A stretch of 64,000 nt of DNA from Orbilia blumenaviensis (GCA_036872755.1 JAVHNS010000008.1:1860001-1924000); one strand, 5' to 3'. Numbered from the stretch's first letter, positions 25,226-37,798 are shown. Notes: a model not told the origin generated them from the sequence alone. Numbers and translations are program-made.

Positions 25226-26230
25226 TTAAATCTTTTTACGGTCAAGCCTCTTGTTGACCGCACCCAGAACAACCTTGAGCATTCTCTCACCCTCCAGGCT
25301 ACCCGTCCATGGCACTGTATCAACCATATCTCTTATGTCCCTCATTTCGCCGAGAGCGTCATCGAGCTCTCTGAGCGCAACGGTGGCCTCGGGATCGCTT
25401 CCGATCTGGAAGAACTGGATACCGACTTGTGTTAGATCAGCGTCCAGTCTATCCAATTTCCTCGCATACTTGACGATATGGCTTTCAACGTCATCGGTGG
25501 GGACACCATCGGTGATAACAATGATATTCAACGGCTTGACCCGGTTAGGATTACGCTCGAATTTCTCCATGTGTGGCTCCAATATACGCTTCAGAGCTCG
25601 CCCGGTTGGTGTGGAACCTTGGGGTTTAACAGTGCTGAATATTTCCATAACCTGAGCTGGTGTTTTGATATTGTGGTTATGGGGTCTATCCGGTGCATTG
25701 AGGAAGTAGATATCGATACCGTCGGAATCGTAATATGTGATGATTGGAACCACAGCGCTCAACGCCGCGGCGGTTTGGTTCCATCGACCACCGGACATAC
25801 TTCCGGAGTCGTCAACGACAACGACTGTGTCGAAATCCCGGAGAAAGGTATACGGATCATCCGCTCCCGGGTTAAGGGAGGGGAGAGGAAGAGTACCAGG
25901 ATTTATTAACGGGTTTGGAGTGCTATGCATTGGAGGTTGAGGTTGAGGCGGCATTTGCTGCTGATGCTGCTGCTGTTGTGGCGGCATCATCGGAGGTTGC
26001 TGATAGTTCTGCGCGGGTTGAACAGGTGGATACTGTGGTTGTGGAGTATTCCCATAGTAGCTTGCGGCTGCTCCTACAGGGGTGTATGGAGGGGGTCCAC
26101 CTGGTTTAGAGAATGGATTGGTTGGGGGAGCGGCACCCGCGCGGTTGGATTGGCTATATTGATGGCTAGAAGACGAGGAGTAACCATTGTTATCCTGGAC
26201 AGCCTTTTTAATCTTTTTAAGAAATGACAT
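25226..26230 (-). CDS. Von Willebrand factor A domain protein
   Basis: Single exon, 334 residues from the ATG in MSFLKKIKKAVQDNN; the frame is also open above it but has no better start. Residues 1-125 are Pro/Gln-rich and contain an NPF motif (38-40, a ligand for EH domains) and a PPPY motif (46-49, a ligand for WW domains of Rsp5-type ligases). A VWA domain spans about 130-330 with the metal-ion site DDSGSMS (D140, S142, S144), a TPTGRAL segment that supplies the usual MIDAS threonine, and IIVITDGVPTDD near residue 240. Fungal cytosolic VWA proteins of this layout are common but mostly uncharacterised. The two short motifs suggest a role in endocytosis or ubiquitin-linked sorting, which is inference. 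Confidence 0.9.
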   Translation of the reverse strand: MSFLKKIKKAVQDNNGYSSSSSHQYSQSNRAGAAPPTNPFSKPGGPPPYTPVGAAASYYGNTPQPQYPPVQPAQNYQQPPMMPPQQQQHQQQMPPQPQPPMHSTPNPLINPGTLPLPSLNPGADDPYTFLRDFDTVVVVDDSGSMSGGRWNQTAAALSAVVPIITYYDSDGIDIYFLNAPDRPHNHNIKTPAQVMEIFSTVKPQGSTPTGRALKRILEPHMEKFERNPNRVKPLNIIVITDGVPTDDVESHIVKYARKLDRLDADLTQVGIQFFQIGSDPEATVALRELDDALGEMRDIRDMVDTVPWTGSLEGERMLKVVLGAVNKRLDRKKI

Positions 26231-28250
26231 TCTTTTGATGTTTTCGATTGTTCTGAACACTAAAAGGTTTAGAGGTTTGCAGTTGATGCAGATGTGGGAT
26301 GCAGATGAGATGAGATGGGAGATGAGGTATGTGTTTGCTTGGTTAGGTGTTTCTTAGGTAGCTTGGTTTGCTTTAGCGCAGGTATATATAGTTGCTTTAG
26401 GCTGACTAGCGGGAGTTCTTTGTTCTTGGATTGCGTAAGCTGTTTTCAAGACTGAACCGTATGTATGTAACTGTTCGGATAACTGGAAAAGAAAGGTGGG
26501 AAGACACCTGTATTTATAACTAAACCTTCTACACAAAGAAGGTACTCGATGGAAGCGTCTCTGGCCTGATGATATAACGGAATGTATGGCTATGGCTTAG
26601 CTGACGCTAATCACATCCGTCTGTCTTAATTGATATTATAGGACTTGCCCCCTAAAACATTTCCAACGACAAAGCGTCGATAGAGCTGGATATACCGATA
26701 TAGGATTTAGAATCACCATTATTATTATGACTATCATCATGATACCTACGAAGGCGCAAAGATGAGCCTTGTATCGCCCTACAGGCAACCTATGCAACGT
26801 GCGTGCGGCATGGCCTGGCAATGGGCCTGAATGGGAACTGTCTGCAAAAAACAAAAAATGGAAATTAGCAAGATACCCTCCGGCTAACTGATCCGAGAGC
26901 CAGGGACCCGTGTCTGCTGTTCTAATGACGTCTGCCGTGTGGAAGTGGCCAGCGCCCTATTACTCATGCTGCGCCTTATTCGGCTGTGTATACACTCATG
27001 TCCACTTTTGAGACAACTTTCGCACGACAACGCTGCGGTTAAGTACCGATGCTAAATTGCATACCGGATCCTGGTTCACGAGACAATCATTTCCCTTAGA
27101 AATGACAGCATCTTCTCTTCTGCTTTCAGCTCTTCTCGAAGGAAGTAGAAGGATCAGTCAGCCAATGAACTGTTAGGATGCGGACGTAGAAGCTGCTTTA
27201 GGAAGGATCATGGATTTGGATTCGGTGCCAGATTCAACAGCCAACAGCCATATGGCACAGACAAGCGCCTTCCCCAAGCCTAGCTAAAGAGCGTTAGTGC
27301 TAACTAACTATAGCTGTGGGTAGCCAGGACCTAACATAACGAGAAAGCTATAAAATCAGCCAATGTCCCATCTCGCAAGTGCGAGGAAGGCAATACAATA
27401 CAATTCCCCTCCCCGTTTCGTATCGCCATCCAGCTAGTAGACGCCACGGAGGCCATTGTACTCTCCGTTCTATCCACTTACATGGTTCTGAAATGTAGTT
27501 AGTCGCCGGGATCGAGAGCTCAACGACTGTTCAACAAAGCAAGGCGCATTTTTTGCACCTCGCATGCTCCAACGTAGCTAACTCCAAACTGTGGAAGCAA
27601 CTGCAGTGTAACTCCAACCCGCAATCTACTTCGCACGAATGTATGTATCAAGTGGGTATGGTAGCTAACAAGGGCGCTAATTAATAATATCTTCGTCTAA
27701 AAGATCTTTAATTAATACCGTCGAAATTTGAGCCGTCTGGGATGTATTCTTCTGGGGGATGAAAGAGAGAACGAGGGATGAAATGAAAGAACAATTGCAA
27801 GGCCGGCCTGTAAGGTCCCACGGAAGGCAGCACAGCCCACCGCACAACACAACATTTCCCGACTTTTCACGTCTCGTCTACACCGGGCCATTATAGCCTA
27901 CCAACCAAGCCTTCTTTCTAGTGCGGTGTATCCACAAAAACATCACCGCAGTTAACTAAGCACCTTTATCGCAGAATTCTGCAGGGCCCACAATTATATC
28001 TCTGTGTTTCTATAGGATATCCGGCTCGCGGATTTCAAAACGACTGTTTCATAAACCCGCCCCTTTACGTGCATACATCAGTAATATATGCAGCTAGACG
28101 CAGATGCAATACTATCGTTATGTTATAAATATCAATTGCTGATGGTTTGCAAGGTTTGATTGAGCAGCGGTAGCAGAATATCAAGTGCAATTGAGCAGCG
28201 GCAGAATGCCACCTTCAACTACGCCTTGTCAGAGTGAAATTTGATTGAGC
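26231..28250. other. Intergenic region
   Basis: About 2 kb with no recognised gene. The first few hundred bases are the promoter side of the VWA gene; the far end is the 3' flank of the acetyltransferase gene. Only short unrelated ORFs are present. Confidence 0.55.
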
Positions 28251-29221
28251 CTATCTCTTAACCTCTGGGTTCTTCCACATCAATATCGGCGACGGTATCG
28301 GCCCTCCGTCTGGCCCCTTTACGTTCATCATGTACGTATCAAGAACCTCGAACCCCTTCGACTTATACATGGGCAACCCCATCGGGCTGGCTTCGAGGCT
28401 GGCATCACAGCCATCCCGCTTCGCTCGCTCGATTCCCAGCTCGACCAGCCTTCCACCTATCCCTCGTCTCCTTGCCATCGAGTGGACGGCCAGAAATTGG
28501 AGGTGCCATCTGTCGTGGTCTTTCCCATCTTTAACCCAGAATTTATGCTCCATTTCTTTTCCATTTTATCCAACATTAGTATCGAAATACGAGAACAATG
28601 GTTACAGATAGCGAGGGAGCGAAAGGAAGCTGGAGGGGTAAAATCTTAGCCTACCTGTGAAGTCTTTGACGAACCCGGCTATGGCTTCAGGGTCTGACGC
28701 TGTCTCCTTTGGCTTGAACCATGAGTATGCCCAATCCTGAATTCCATTCAACTTGCTTCCAGCCGCTGTCGATTCGTTCAGCATAATATGCCATATCAGC
28801 AATCATTTCATCGTATTACTCAGGTTTTTCATTATAACACTATAATCGCTATTCCAGTGCGATGGAAGGAAGGAAGAAAGGAAGGAGGGGGGTAGGGAGT
28901 AATTAAAATACCCTTATAGACGCTCCAGCTAGTCTCAGGAGTCTGCTTGCCAAACTTCTGCCACTGCGCTATGCCGACAACCTTCAGTACCTCCTTCCCA
29001 TTCTCTTCAACGGGTATCTCCGATATCAAGCTGACAACAGTATGGTCGAGAATGCGTTCCCTAGCACGAGAGGCAAAGTAAGATACGAATTGGTCTGGGA
29101 ACTCCTTTCTTCGAGGCCAGAGGGCTCCGAAGAGACTGTCTTCCATCATTGCTTCGGCAGAACATTCAGCGATACCGTTGACGTCGGCGAGGGTTGCGAC
29201 GCGGTAGATTGGAGCCGACAT
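28251..29221 (-). CDS. GNAT-family N-acetyltransferase
   Basis: Exons 28912-29221, 28655-28765 and 28251-28555 encode 241 residues. Donors are GTATTT and GTAGGC; acceptors are GACAG and the purine-rich GGAAAAG, and all phases agree. The N-terminus (YRVATLADVNGIAECSAEAM) is the usual first strand and helix of the fold. The acetyl-CoA motif A is in exon 3: LQFLAVHSMARRRGIGGRL (159-177), with the (Q/R)xxGxG loop at R169-G172-G174. It is followed by ASLEASPMGLPMYKSKGF, the motif B strand/helix typical of fungal GNATs related to N-acetyltransferases for small amines. The substrate cannot be told from sequence. No signal peptide or membrane segment is visible, so it is likely cytosolic. Confidence 0.9.
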
Positions 29222-30176
29222 TGTTGTATTTTCTCTCTATCTCTCGATCTCAAAAACTATATTCAGTGCAATTGGTTGTGTTTTTCGTGAATGAATCAAG
29301 TTAATTTAATTTAATTTTTTTTTTTTTTTTTTAGCGGCAAGCTGAATTTCAATTTATAAAGGGTTTCTAGACTTTGGTTTATGACGCTTCCCCTCTTCGA
29401 TAGCTATATATATCTCGAGCTCTTAAACAAAAAGTATCCAACGGAGTTCCGGAAATTAAACTCTACTGTATTGACTGTGGCGTGTGAAAAAACGATGATT
29501 TATATGAATGAATCATTCTATTATGAGAGAGTCCGACGCAGTCCAGCGACCGACCGTCCCTCGTTTCGGGAAGGTGGAAATCTTAGAAAGCAGGGTTCGG
29601 ACCGACGCCAGACCACCGGCAATCAGTCAGTTCAGTTCAATTCACATTAGCAATGCCAACGTCCAAGAGTTTTTTTTTTGGTCTTGGAATCGCAGAACGA
29701 TGAGTCTTTCGCGGACGTCTACCTGCCTGTGATTAATATTTGATTTTATTTGATTTATTTGATTTTATACTATTAGTAGTACTGTGAATAGCATTAATGT
29801 TTTGTGTGTGCGTATGTTAGGTGCATAGCCGGCCGGGCATATGGGACATATACCCCAGACTATCCGCCGCCAGTTACATATACGGCCTCTTGCCCATATT
29901 ATAACCACCGACCGGTGGATAAGGGAAAAAAACAAAGTAAACAACGGATGGGGCATGCCATGAAAGACCCTGATGGCGAAATGCGAAATGCGAAAATTAA
30001 ATGCAGAGCGGCGGCATGTCCACACAGCGCGCAGTGTCCTCGGGATCCACCAGCGGGCTACAGACAAAACGTGGGTCACGCAGACGACCTGTATGATAAG
30101 CTGTGCCAGCCGCGTGATGGGCTGGTAGCGAGAGAATCCTCAAATGCAATATATTTCGCTATTTGCCTTCGCCCGT

Positions 30177-30178
<2 letters not shown>

Positions 30179-30214
<36 letters not shown>
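30179..30214. repeat. Poly-T tract, 36 bases
   Basis: Uninterrupted run of 36 T, the longest homopolymer in the window. Confidence 0.95.
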
Positions 30215-30215
<1 letters not shown>

Positions 30216-31151
30216 GCCCAAGAGTTTTGAAGTGAAGCTAAAAGAAAGTTACATGCCGGCTGGGAGGTCTTATCGTGGTTGTGATCTCTAGTAAGCTATC
30301 ACACTAGTTACCATGTTGAGCTATGCCGTGCTCTGTACCGTGCTTTTGTGCACTGCATTAGTCCAATGCTGCCATGTGAAGTTTTTGAGGACCAGTCGAG
30401 ATAGCGGGAACCCTGCCAAGACTGATGTCGCTATCAAACATCATGAGACCGATAATTACTTGATTATCGATAAGCTAGGATGCGGTCGAGATGCAATGTC
30501 TCTGAATATGCATCGGTTAGACCGCTTGTACGATGAAGCTTGTTTACATACTCCTACTTCCCTACCGAGCGGTCGCATAGCATATCATATAGCATAGTAT
30601 ATAAATATTATAGAATGTCGGCTGAAAGATGCACGTTGGATGCTACCGGCCTTTTTTTTTGTTAAATGTGGCAACTGCCCTCGTTGATCGATTCAATATT
30701 GCATGCAGCATTCCTGAAGTCCCTCTGCTGGGTGGAGTTATAAGTTATCAGCTTCCCCTTCGAGACTCTCGTCTTGTCCTATTCGATCCTATCCTGTCCT
30801 GTTCTGTCCTGGCTTCAACTTAAGTCTCTCCCCACCCCTGGCCCTTGCATTGCAGGTCCGGTTGCCACCGACATTGCATTCGCACTTACCTACATGCCAT
30901 ACATACTCGAGGAAACAACATTCAGAATAAGGCTAAAAAGGGCTGAGGTTGCAGTTTGAATGAATCCGAAATCTCAGCTCTGCTGAAGTGGCTGATGCGG
31001 ATATATTGCCTACCTTTTCACATACCATTCACAGACAGGTGGTAAGTAACAGATATTTTATATTATATGTGTTTAAAGCTAGCAGTCTGGGTCGTTTACC
31101 GATACTTACTTCCTTATGTGTGTGACGATACTTGCTGAGGTTGGCAACTTG

Positions 31152-31181
31152 CATGTTCATGTTCATGTTCATGTTCATGTT
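31152..31181. repeat. (CATGTT)5 minisatellite
   Basis: Five perfect tandem hexamers CATGTT. Confidence 0.95.
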
Positions 31182-31209
31182 CCCTTGGATCTGACCCAGA
31201 CCCAAACCC

Positions 31210-31262
31210 AATATCATATCATATCGTATCATATCATATCGATCATACCATATCATATCATC
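31210..31262. repeat. Imperfect (ATATC)n microsatellite
   Basis: Pentamers ATATC/GTATC with one interruption; same unit as at 12.2 kb. Confidence 0.85.
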
Positions 31263-33236
31263 CATCCCGCCATCCTGCCATCCTCTTTTTTTAAACCTCA
31301 AATCGCTGTTTTTCTCACCCCGCTCGCTCGCCTGCTCACTCGTTTATTTTATTTTATTTATTTCTTTTTAAAAGGGCCCCTCTATCTCTCTTTTCCGAAA
31401 TCTGTATTGAACAAGCCTCTGCTACTTAACTGAACTCACCTGCTTGGTCAAGAACACTCCGGTTGAGCTCTGGTTTGGTTCCCTGCTCTGCATGTCGAAC
31501 CTGCCCTGGGATGCCCTGTATTTAGCCAGAACCGGAGTGAAGCTCAGTCTGTTACTATTAGTCTCCAAGCTAGACTGAACTCCGTCTCGTTCCGTTTCGC
31601 CCGGTCGACGGCTACTCTTCCTGTCATTGTAGCATCTTCATTCGCTCCCGAGCTCTCATTGGTGCTTTTTTCTTTTTCTTTTTCTCTTTATTTCTCAAAG
31701 CTTCACCATCTTTAACCTCATCGATTTCAGTATCACCAGTTCTCAACTAAAGCATCAGTCTTACCATAGCCACTAGTAGGTACTTTTAACTACTCACGGA
31801 AGTATTCAACCTTTGCACTTCTACCGGCGGACCCCAGGGTTTACTAGCTATCATATCACGGGATTGCGATCGAATCGATACCTAGCTCTGGCTATAGTTG
31901 ATATCATAGCTAGCTTGACCGAGGCTGACGAGTACGAGACACCCCTCGTCCCTTTGCCCACCATCCCTCCATCAATCCCTCCATCGGTCAGGTCAAGTCA
32001 GTCCTATTCGATTGAATTCAACCATACAATACCGTACTATACTACTTCAAGAAGTACCTTTTTTATTCTCTGTTTTCTGGAGTATACCCGCCTGCACATA
32101 TACGAGCTGCATGAGGCTGTTGCTGCTGCTTGCTGCTTGACTGGCTCGCAAAAACCACGCATCCCACTGGTCACCTTAACTGGTCGCCTCGACACCGATT
32201 GCATTCCCCGTGAGGTCGTTTGGGTCTGCTTCGTTTTTGTTTTTTTAACCGTTTTCACCACCAAACTTTAACGGCCAGCCAAACGGAACCTTCGATTGAG
32301 AAATAGTCTCACGACTCGACCGGTTGACCCGGACTTGTACCGCCAATCGAGAACCAGACTCCGATTACACTTAAATTGGTCCGACAATTGAGGAAGTCTG
32401 CCGGAGAATTTCTTCTGTCCTTCTAGAAGCTCTTCACTTGGTTCTACCCGGATCGATATCTAGTTCCAGACCTTTTTTTTTCTGTACGCCAGTCCGCCAA
32501 TCTTACAATTGTACTGCACCCCTCGTCGCTGTACTTACTTGTCTCTCTTTTTATTGTCTGTCTGTCTCTCACTCACTCACTCGTTCTCTCTCACACACTC
32601 TCTCCCGGCACGCCCTATTTGGCTATCAATCTGTTACGGTTGCTATTTACAGATCTGCCAAAGTCGTTTCCCCTCCCGCCTTCCGGGATTCGATTCGTTT
32701 CGATTCGGTCATTTCGATTGTTTTGAACGACCGGGCTTCGATTCATTTATTTTGGTGACATCAGCGACATTTTGCTTTTGCCCAGTTTTTTTTGTTTCAC
32801 AAGCTGGTGCTCCCCCCAAGAGAATATCACTCGGGGCAGCTGCCAATAACTAACAAAAACCACACACACACACACCCAACCTCACCACCGCTTTGATTTG
32901 ATTTCGGGTTTCCCTCTCTTGTCCGTTTCTTGTCCTGCATCATCTCTTCTTGTCACGACCTAATATCCATCCCTCCTTCGCACACACACACGCAGACACA
33001 GATACACCGTACCTAATACTCCTCCCTCGATCAAGAAATATCACCGCTACTTCTTTTTCTTCCTTCCCTATTCCAATTTCAACATCTCAACCCGACCATT
33101 CATACCTCAGCCGTCTACAAAAAAACACAAACCGGCCATCCCTTTTCAAAGGAAACAAGAAAGAGGGAAGAGAAAGTAAAAAAAAAAGAAACACCCATTC
33201 CTCCACAACTAGCAGCTCTCCGTTAGTTCACCAACA

Positions 33237-35625
33237 ATGGGAAACACATCGACAAAGGAGAGCAGGGGGGCCTCGCCACCCCCGCACCACCAGCACCGCA
33301 ATTCACGGAGCTTCTCAGGTCCTTCCTCCTCCTCCGCCTATACGCCCGATATGGAACGTGCCGGGACCTCGTCGCTGAGACTCGGTAGACGGCATCGAGG
33401 CGAGAACTTCGAAGCCGCTCTCCTGGGATTGAGCATAAGCCAACATCGAGAGAGGGAGCGGGAACGGGAACGGGAGGAAGGTCCTTATAAAACAAGGGAA
33501 GAGAGGAGAGCGGAAAAGGAAGCAGAGCGACGAAAGGAAAGGGAAAAGGAAAGGGAAAGGAGCATGGCGGAGGAGAGTGTTGATGGTATGGCTTTCTCGC
33601 TCTATCTCTCACGTGACATCACGAACATCATATATTGGATTCGGGAGGCTAATCGGAGATTTTTGTTGTAATAGGCGGATATCTCGTAACTGTTGGTGTT
33701 TATACTGGACCTGAAGATTACAACTTGAAAGTTGTAAGGCAGCTGCAGGTGGGTTTTGCTTGATCCCGTTGCGTTAAATATATAAGAAAAAACGTGGTTA
33801 ACGTTAGTCTAACGTTATAAAAAAAAAAAAAAAGATCGAACGTCGGCTAGCTCCCTTCTGGAAAGGAATCCCCGATCACGAATCTGACTGGACCGACGCT
33901 CAGCTTGTAGCTGCGGCTCAAGGAAAGGATATCCCGGATGCCGACGCCGTGGTCCCACCGTCCCCTACAAAACCCACTGAAGACCTCAATCGCCTCACAG
34001 TCCCCATGGGGTCGAGATCCAGATCACAATCGTACGGCTCCGATGCTTCCCCTTCATCTTCTACTGGACGGTTGTCGAGTCTTTCTCTTTCTTCTTCCCC
34101 CTTGGCTGGTTTCTCGAGACCTCGTTCTAAGACCTTAGGATTCTCCAGGAGTAGCTCATCGAACTCGGCACCTGTCGAAACGAATATACCGTCCAAGACC
34201 GTAAATAACAGACCGATTGAAGCCGTTCTTTACGAAAACGCCTCGGAGTGCCCGATTTGCTTTTTGTACTACCCGCCACATCTCAACCGAACCCGATGCT
34301 GTGACCAGCCGATATGCTCTGAATGTTTTGTGCAGATAAAAAGGGCTGATCCGCATGTTCCGGAGCACTCGCCACCCGGGTCGCCTGCTCCACAACCAGC
34401 TGACCAGGATAGACGGGCTCATGCCGGGGATCAATTGGTTTCGGAGCCGGCATCCTGTCCGTTCTGCAAGCAGCCAGAGTTTGGAGTCGTTTTCACCGCT
34501 CTCCCGTGGCGTCGGGGCCTCGTCTATGCAAACCAAACACACCCATATGGTATCCAACAGCAATCGCATTTATCCCAAAATTCCAACACCTCGTCTACAT
34601 CCTCGCTCCCCGTTCCCGGAACCCCGAACCGAAAGAAAACGTCGTATGCCGTCAACGCACCCGAAGTTATCACCACAGATCGTATTAGACCGGATTGGGC
34701 AACGAAACTTGCACATGCGAAGAACCAGGCTGCAAGACGGGCTGCGGCCGCGACGGCATTGCACACTGCGGCATACCTGATGCATAATATGAACAACCAG
34801 AGCAGCAGCAGCAGCAACCCGTTTTCTTCAAGGCGTATTCTACGTAGGATGAACAATTCCAGCGGGTCCATGACGCCCAATGGAGGAAGTGGATCAGTGA
34901 CCCCGGCTGCAGCTAGTAGCACTACGAACATTGTTGCGGAGGTACCGGAGCCCGCCACGGCAGCTCCAGCTGGGCAAAATGCAGCGCTTCAGAACGTACT
35001 CAGGCGTGCTAGAATGGTAGATTTGGAAGAAATGATGCTAATGGAAGCTATCAGGCTGAGTCTCGCAGAGGAGGAAGAGAGGAAGAAGAAAGAAGAGAAG
35101 GAGAAAAAGGAGAAGGAAGAGGCCGACGCTGCTGCTGAACGTGCTGCTGCTAGACTGGCGACTTCCGCACCGGAGCCATCGAGAATGGATTTGGGGAAGG
35201 GTAAGGGACTGGCACCCAGAGTTGATACCATCAGCATCGGACGACGCAGCGAGGATGCACAAAGTTCGCCAACCATCGGATTTGGAGCTTCATCGCACAA
35301 TTTGAAGATCCAGAGAGCGACATCAGATGTTTCCTCCTCGGCTTCTAGCATGAAAGAACCAGAAGCGGGAAGCAGCGACGATGAAGACGGCACGGAGCCC
35401 ATGTTTAACTTCCAAAGTCTGGCACAAACACTTATGGAGGCTGAGGACGGAGATGCGAACGGAAAGGGAAAACAGCCCGAGCATGCTGAGAACGTAGCCC
35501 CTTTGAAGAAAGAGGTTGATGTTGCTGGAACTGTAACCACAAATGGAGACGAGCCGGACACTGCAGATTCAAAGACTACGGTAAGACATGAGAGCGTACG
35601 AGTACTTGACCAGGAGACTGCATAG
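33237..35625 (+). CDS. sip5: SIP5-type RING-like protein
   Basis: Exons 33237-33585, 33675-33748 and 33835-35625 encode 737 residues; donors are GTATGG and GTGGGT. The N-terminus MGNTSTKES fits an N-myristoylation signal, as the yeast protein also begins MGN. A Glu/Arg-rich coiled-coil-like stretch spans about 75-110. The family core is SVDGGYLVTVG (exon 1/2 junction), RRLAPFWKG, and the Cys module ECPICFLYYPP...CCDQPICSECFVQIKRADPH (C280, C283, C296, C297, C302, C305), closed by ASCPFCK near residue 345. Later come TTDRIRPDWATKL and MVDLEEMMLMEAIRLSL, a UIM-like helix. Yeast Sip5 binds Snf1 kinase and Reg1-Glc7 phosphatase. Linkers are Ser/Ala-rich and longer than in yeast. Intron 2 ends in an A tract before its AG. 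A GTAAGA at 35581 might mark another intron near the stop. Confidence 0.93.
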
Positions 35626-36904
35626 TTCTACTGTTCTATTTTTTTCTCTCCTTTTTTTAAGTCCGTTCCTTCATGTTTGTTCTCTTTCCTCGAGGTTCCT
35701 GCTGGGATCCCATCTCCACACTTTACACGGCAAGGTAGTAGACATACCTATTTGGATCGCAAAGCGTTTTTTTCTCTTTTTTTTGTTGTTTTTTCCCTTT
35801 GCTATAGCCACCGCGTCTTATATGCTAGCATTACTCCTTCTTCTCTCTCCTTTTTTTTTTGGTCCGGGTTTTTGATATCGCTCCCCTCCTTCCCGTCCGT
35901 CCGCCTCTCTGCTGTGCGAGAATATGTTTTTTATCCATATAGAATTCATCATCCGGGCTACTATTACTACTACGATGTGTCTTTTCTCCTTTTTTTTCTT
36001 TCTTTCCTTTTTATTCACTTTTTTTTTAGCAGGCAGCATACACTCCTTTCCAGTTCTTTAGCCTTAAGTTCTTTTTTGTTTCTCATTATCGGATAGGGAT
36101 TCTCATACATCTTTGTTTTTGTCTTCTCCGGATGCATGTTTATTTAAGTATTTTTCCTTTTAACAAATGCGAATAGGGGAGTTGAGAGGGATATGATATC
36201 AAAGGGTAGCGCTATTTCTTTTTTTTTTTCTTTTTGACTCTACTTTACTTTTTGCGTGTACGGGGTTTGTATATATATAAACTATGTATACATTCTTCCT
36301 CTTCTTCTTTCTTTTCCTTTTCCATGAGTGCGCTTCATTATCTGCATCGATGCATCCTCTGCTTTCCTTTTTCTTCGTCATTATACCTTCGAGGCAAGGT
36401 TTCTGGTTTTGATCATGGGTGGAGCGTATTTGCCAAATTTGTGTGGTGAAATGGGGGGCTTCTTTTTTTTCTTTCTCCCAAAGTACCCAAGTATTACTTA
36501 TTTATACAGGTACTGTTAGGTCAGATGTGTATATGTAGGATGGGTTGGGAAGTGTACGAAATACTATCGATCATCATCATTTTACGCTCTTGAGTGCCAC
36601 GCTCACACGTTGACACGTTGCTGGTCTATTTGTCTACGATATCATCGCTCTGCGGATGATGTCTACAGTGATGGTAATTATTCGTTCTAAACGGCGGTTG
36701 ATTTCTTAATCCGTAACAGCCTTTCTGTAATCGAAATACAAAATACCAACATGCTATTTCCCACCGAGCCCCAATAAACAAATAAAGATGTTTACAATTA
36801 TAAATGTTTTTTTTGCAATGCAATGCAATTACAACCCATTCTAGCGTGCCAGTAACAACAACGACAGCAACAATAATAATAATAATTAGGTGTAGAGTAG
36901 TAAT
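35626..36904. other. Convergent intergenic region
   Basis: About 1.3 kb, T-rich at first (SIP5 3' UTR), then mixed. No gene was recognised. Confidence 0.6.
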
Positions 36905-37403
36905 TTACAAGCCATCAAGCGGCGCAGATGGCTTCCTGGTCTTTGCATCGGCCGTGGGATCCATAGGAGCTACTGGGTTGCTGGGGAGCCTCTTGAGGGT
37001 TTCTTGGTTTACCGATCTTTGGTCGGTTGTCGTTGTCTGGCCTGTTGGTTTAGATTACGTTTTTAGTGTTTGTTCTTGTTCTTGTGAATAGGTAGTAAAG
37101 AGAGTGAATAGTGAGGTTATATATATATAGATGGCTTACCAGAGCTGGTGACACCGGTCTGCTTCGAGGACTGGGTCTCTGGAGGTGGTGATTGCCCTCC
37201 CTTACGTTCTGGGGTCTGGGAGGATTTCTGCAGTATACTCTCTCTATCGTATTAGTATGTGTACCCTTATTATTTATACATTATCATCATGATAATCTCA
37301 TTCCAATCTTTTTTAAATAAGATAAGGATGGCAGGAATGGATATAGACTATAGCGGTGCTGACGTACGGTGAGAGGGTTTTGGAGGCTGGTGACGAGTGG
37401 CAT
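36905..37403 (-). CDS. Small disordered protein, 86 residues, three exons
   Basis: Exons 37368-37403, 37140-37227 and 36905-37041 have donors GTACGT and GTAAGC and acceptors CTGCAG and CCAACAG, with consistent phases; none is long enough to stand out alone. The protein starts MPLVTSLQNPLT, has a Lys/Ser/Pro/Gln-rich middle with no hydrophobic core, and ends with NQETLKRLPSNPVAPMDP and ADAKTRKPSAPLDGL. It has no Cys and no signal peptide or membrane segment, so it is probably a disordered cytosolic or nuclear protein. I do not recognise it by name. Three agreeing introns in 500 bp make chance unlikely. It is divergent from the MGT1-type gene and may share its promoter. Confidence 0.7.
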
Positions 37404-37792
37404 TTTGGCTTTCTTTCTTTATTATTCTATTCTTTAATTGAATTTGAATTTGATTTTGATTTTGATGTTGATTTTAATTTTGATTTGAAATAAAGAGAAG
37501 GAGAGAGGATAGTAGAATGAAAAAAGGGAGAGGGTTTTTATAAGGTGAAAAGAAAAAGGTCAGTTGAGGAAATATAGGGTTGAGGGGGTGATGTCATGTC
37601 AGGCCAGTCCAGTTTATCACTGGTGTGTGATTTACGTCGACCTAACGTCTGTCCTGGAATGGGTTCGCTGATGATCTCACTGCTGGAACAACGCAAAATG
37701 CATGTCTAAAATCCAACAAATTCTATTTCTACCAGCCCCCCTTTCTACCTAATCCAACTGGGGAATGGAGAGAAATTGAGGGCCGGTTTAGT

Positions 37793-37798
37793 CACGTG
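37793..37798. promoter_or_regulatory. CACGTG E-box
   Basis: A palindromic CACGTG within GTCACGTGGA, the kind of site bound by bHLH factors (Cbf1/Pho4/SREBP type). It lies about 250 bp upstream of the MGT1-type start and 390 bp from the small divergent gene. Confidence 0.5.

Larger units (their letters stand above)
29222..33236. other. Long intergenic region with simple repeats and pyrimidine-rich leader
   Basis: About 4 kb. It contains a 36-T tract (30179-30214), a CATGTT minisatellite (31152-31181) and an ATATC microsatellite (31210-31262). From about 31.3 kb to 33.2 kb it is strongly C/T-rich on the plus strand with CACACA and TCTCTC runs, as in fungal promoters and long 5' leaders, and it leads into SIP5. 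No coding gene was recognised. Confidence 0.6.

Noticed and set aside
31813..32271. 152-codon plus-strand ORF upstream of SIP5
   Set aside because: Ser/Tyr/Pro-rich translation of a pyrimidine-rich leader; no domain and no splice context.
33223..33612. Minus-strand ORF of 129 codons opposite SIP5 exon 1
   Set aside because: Shadow of the Glu/Arg-rich coding strand.
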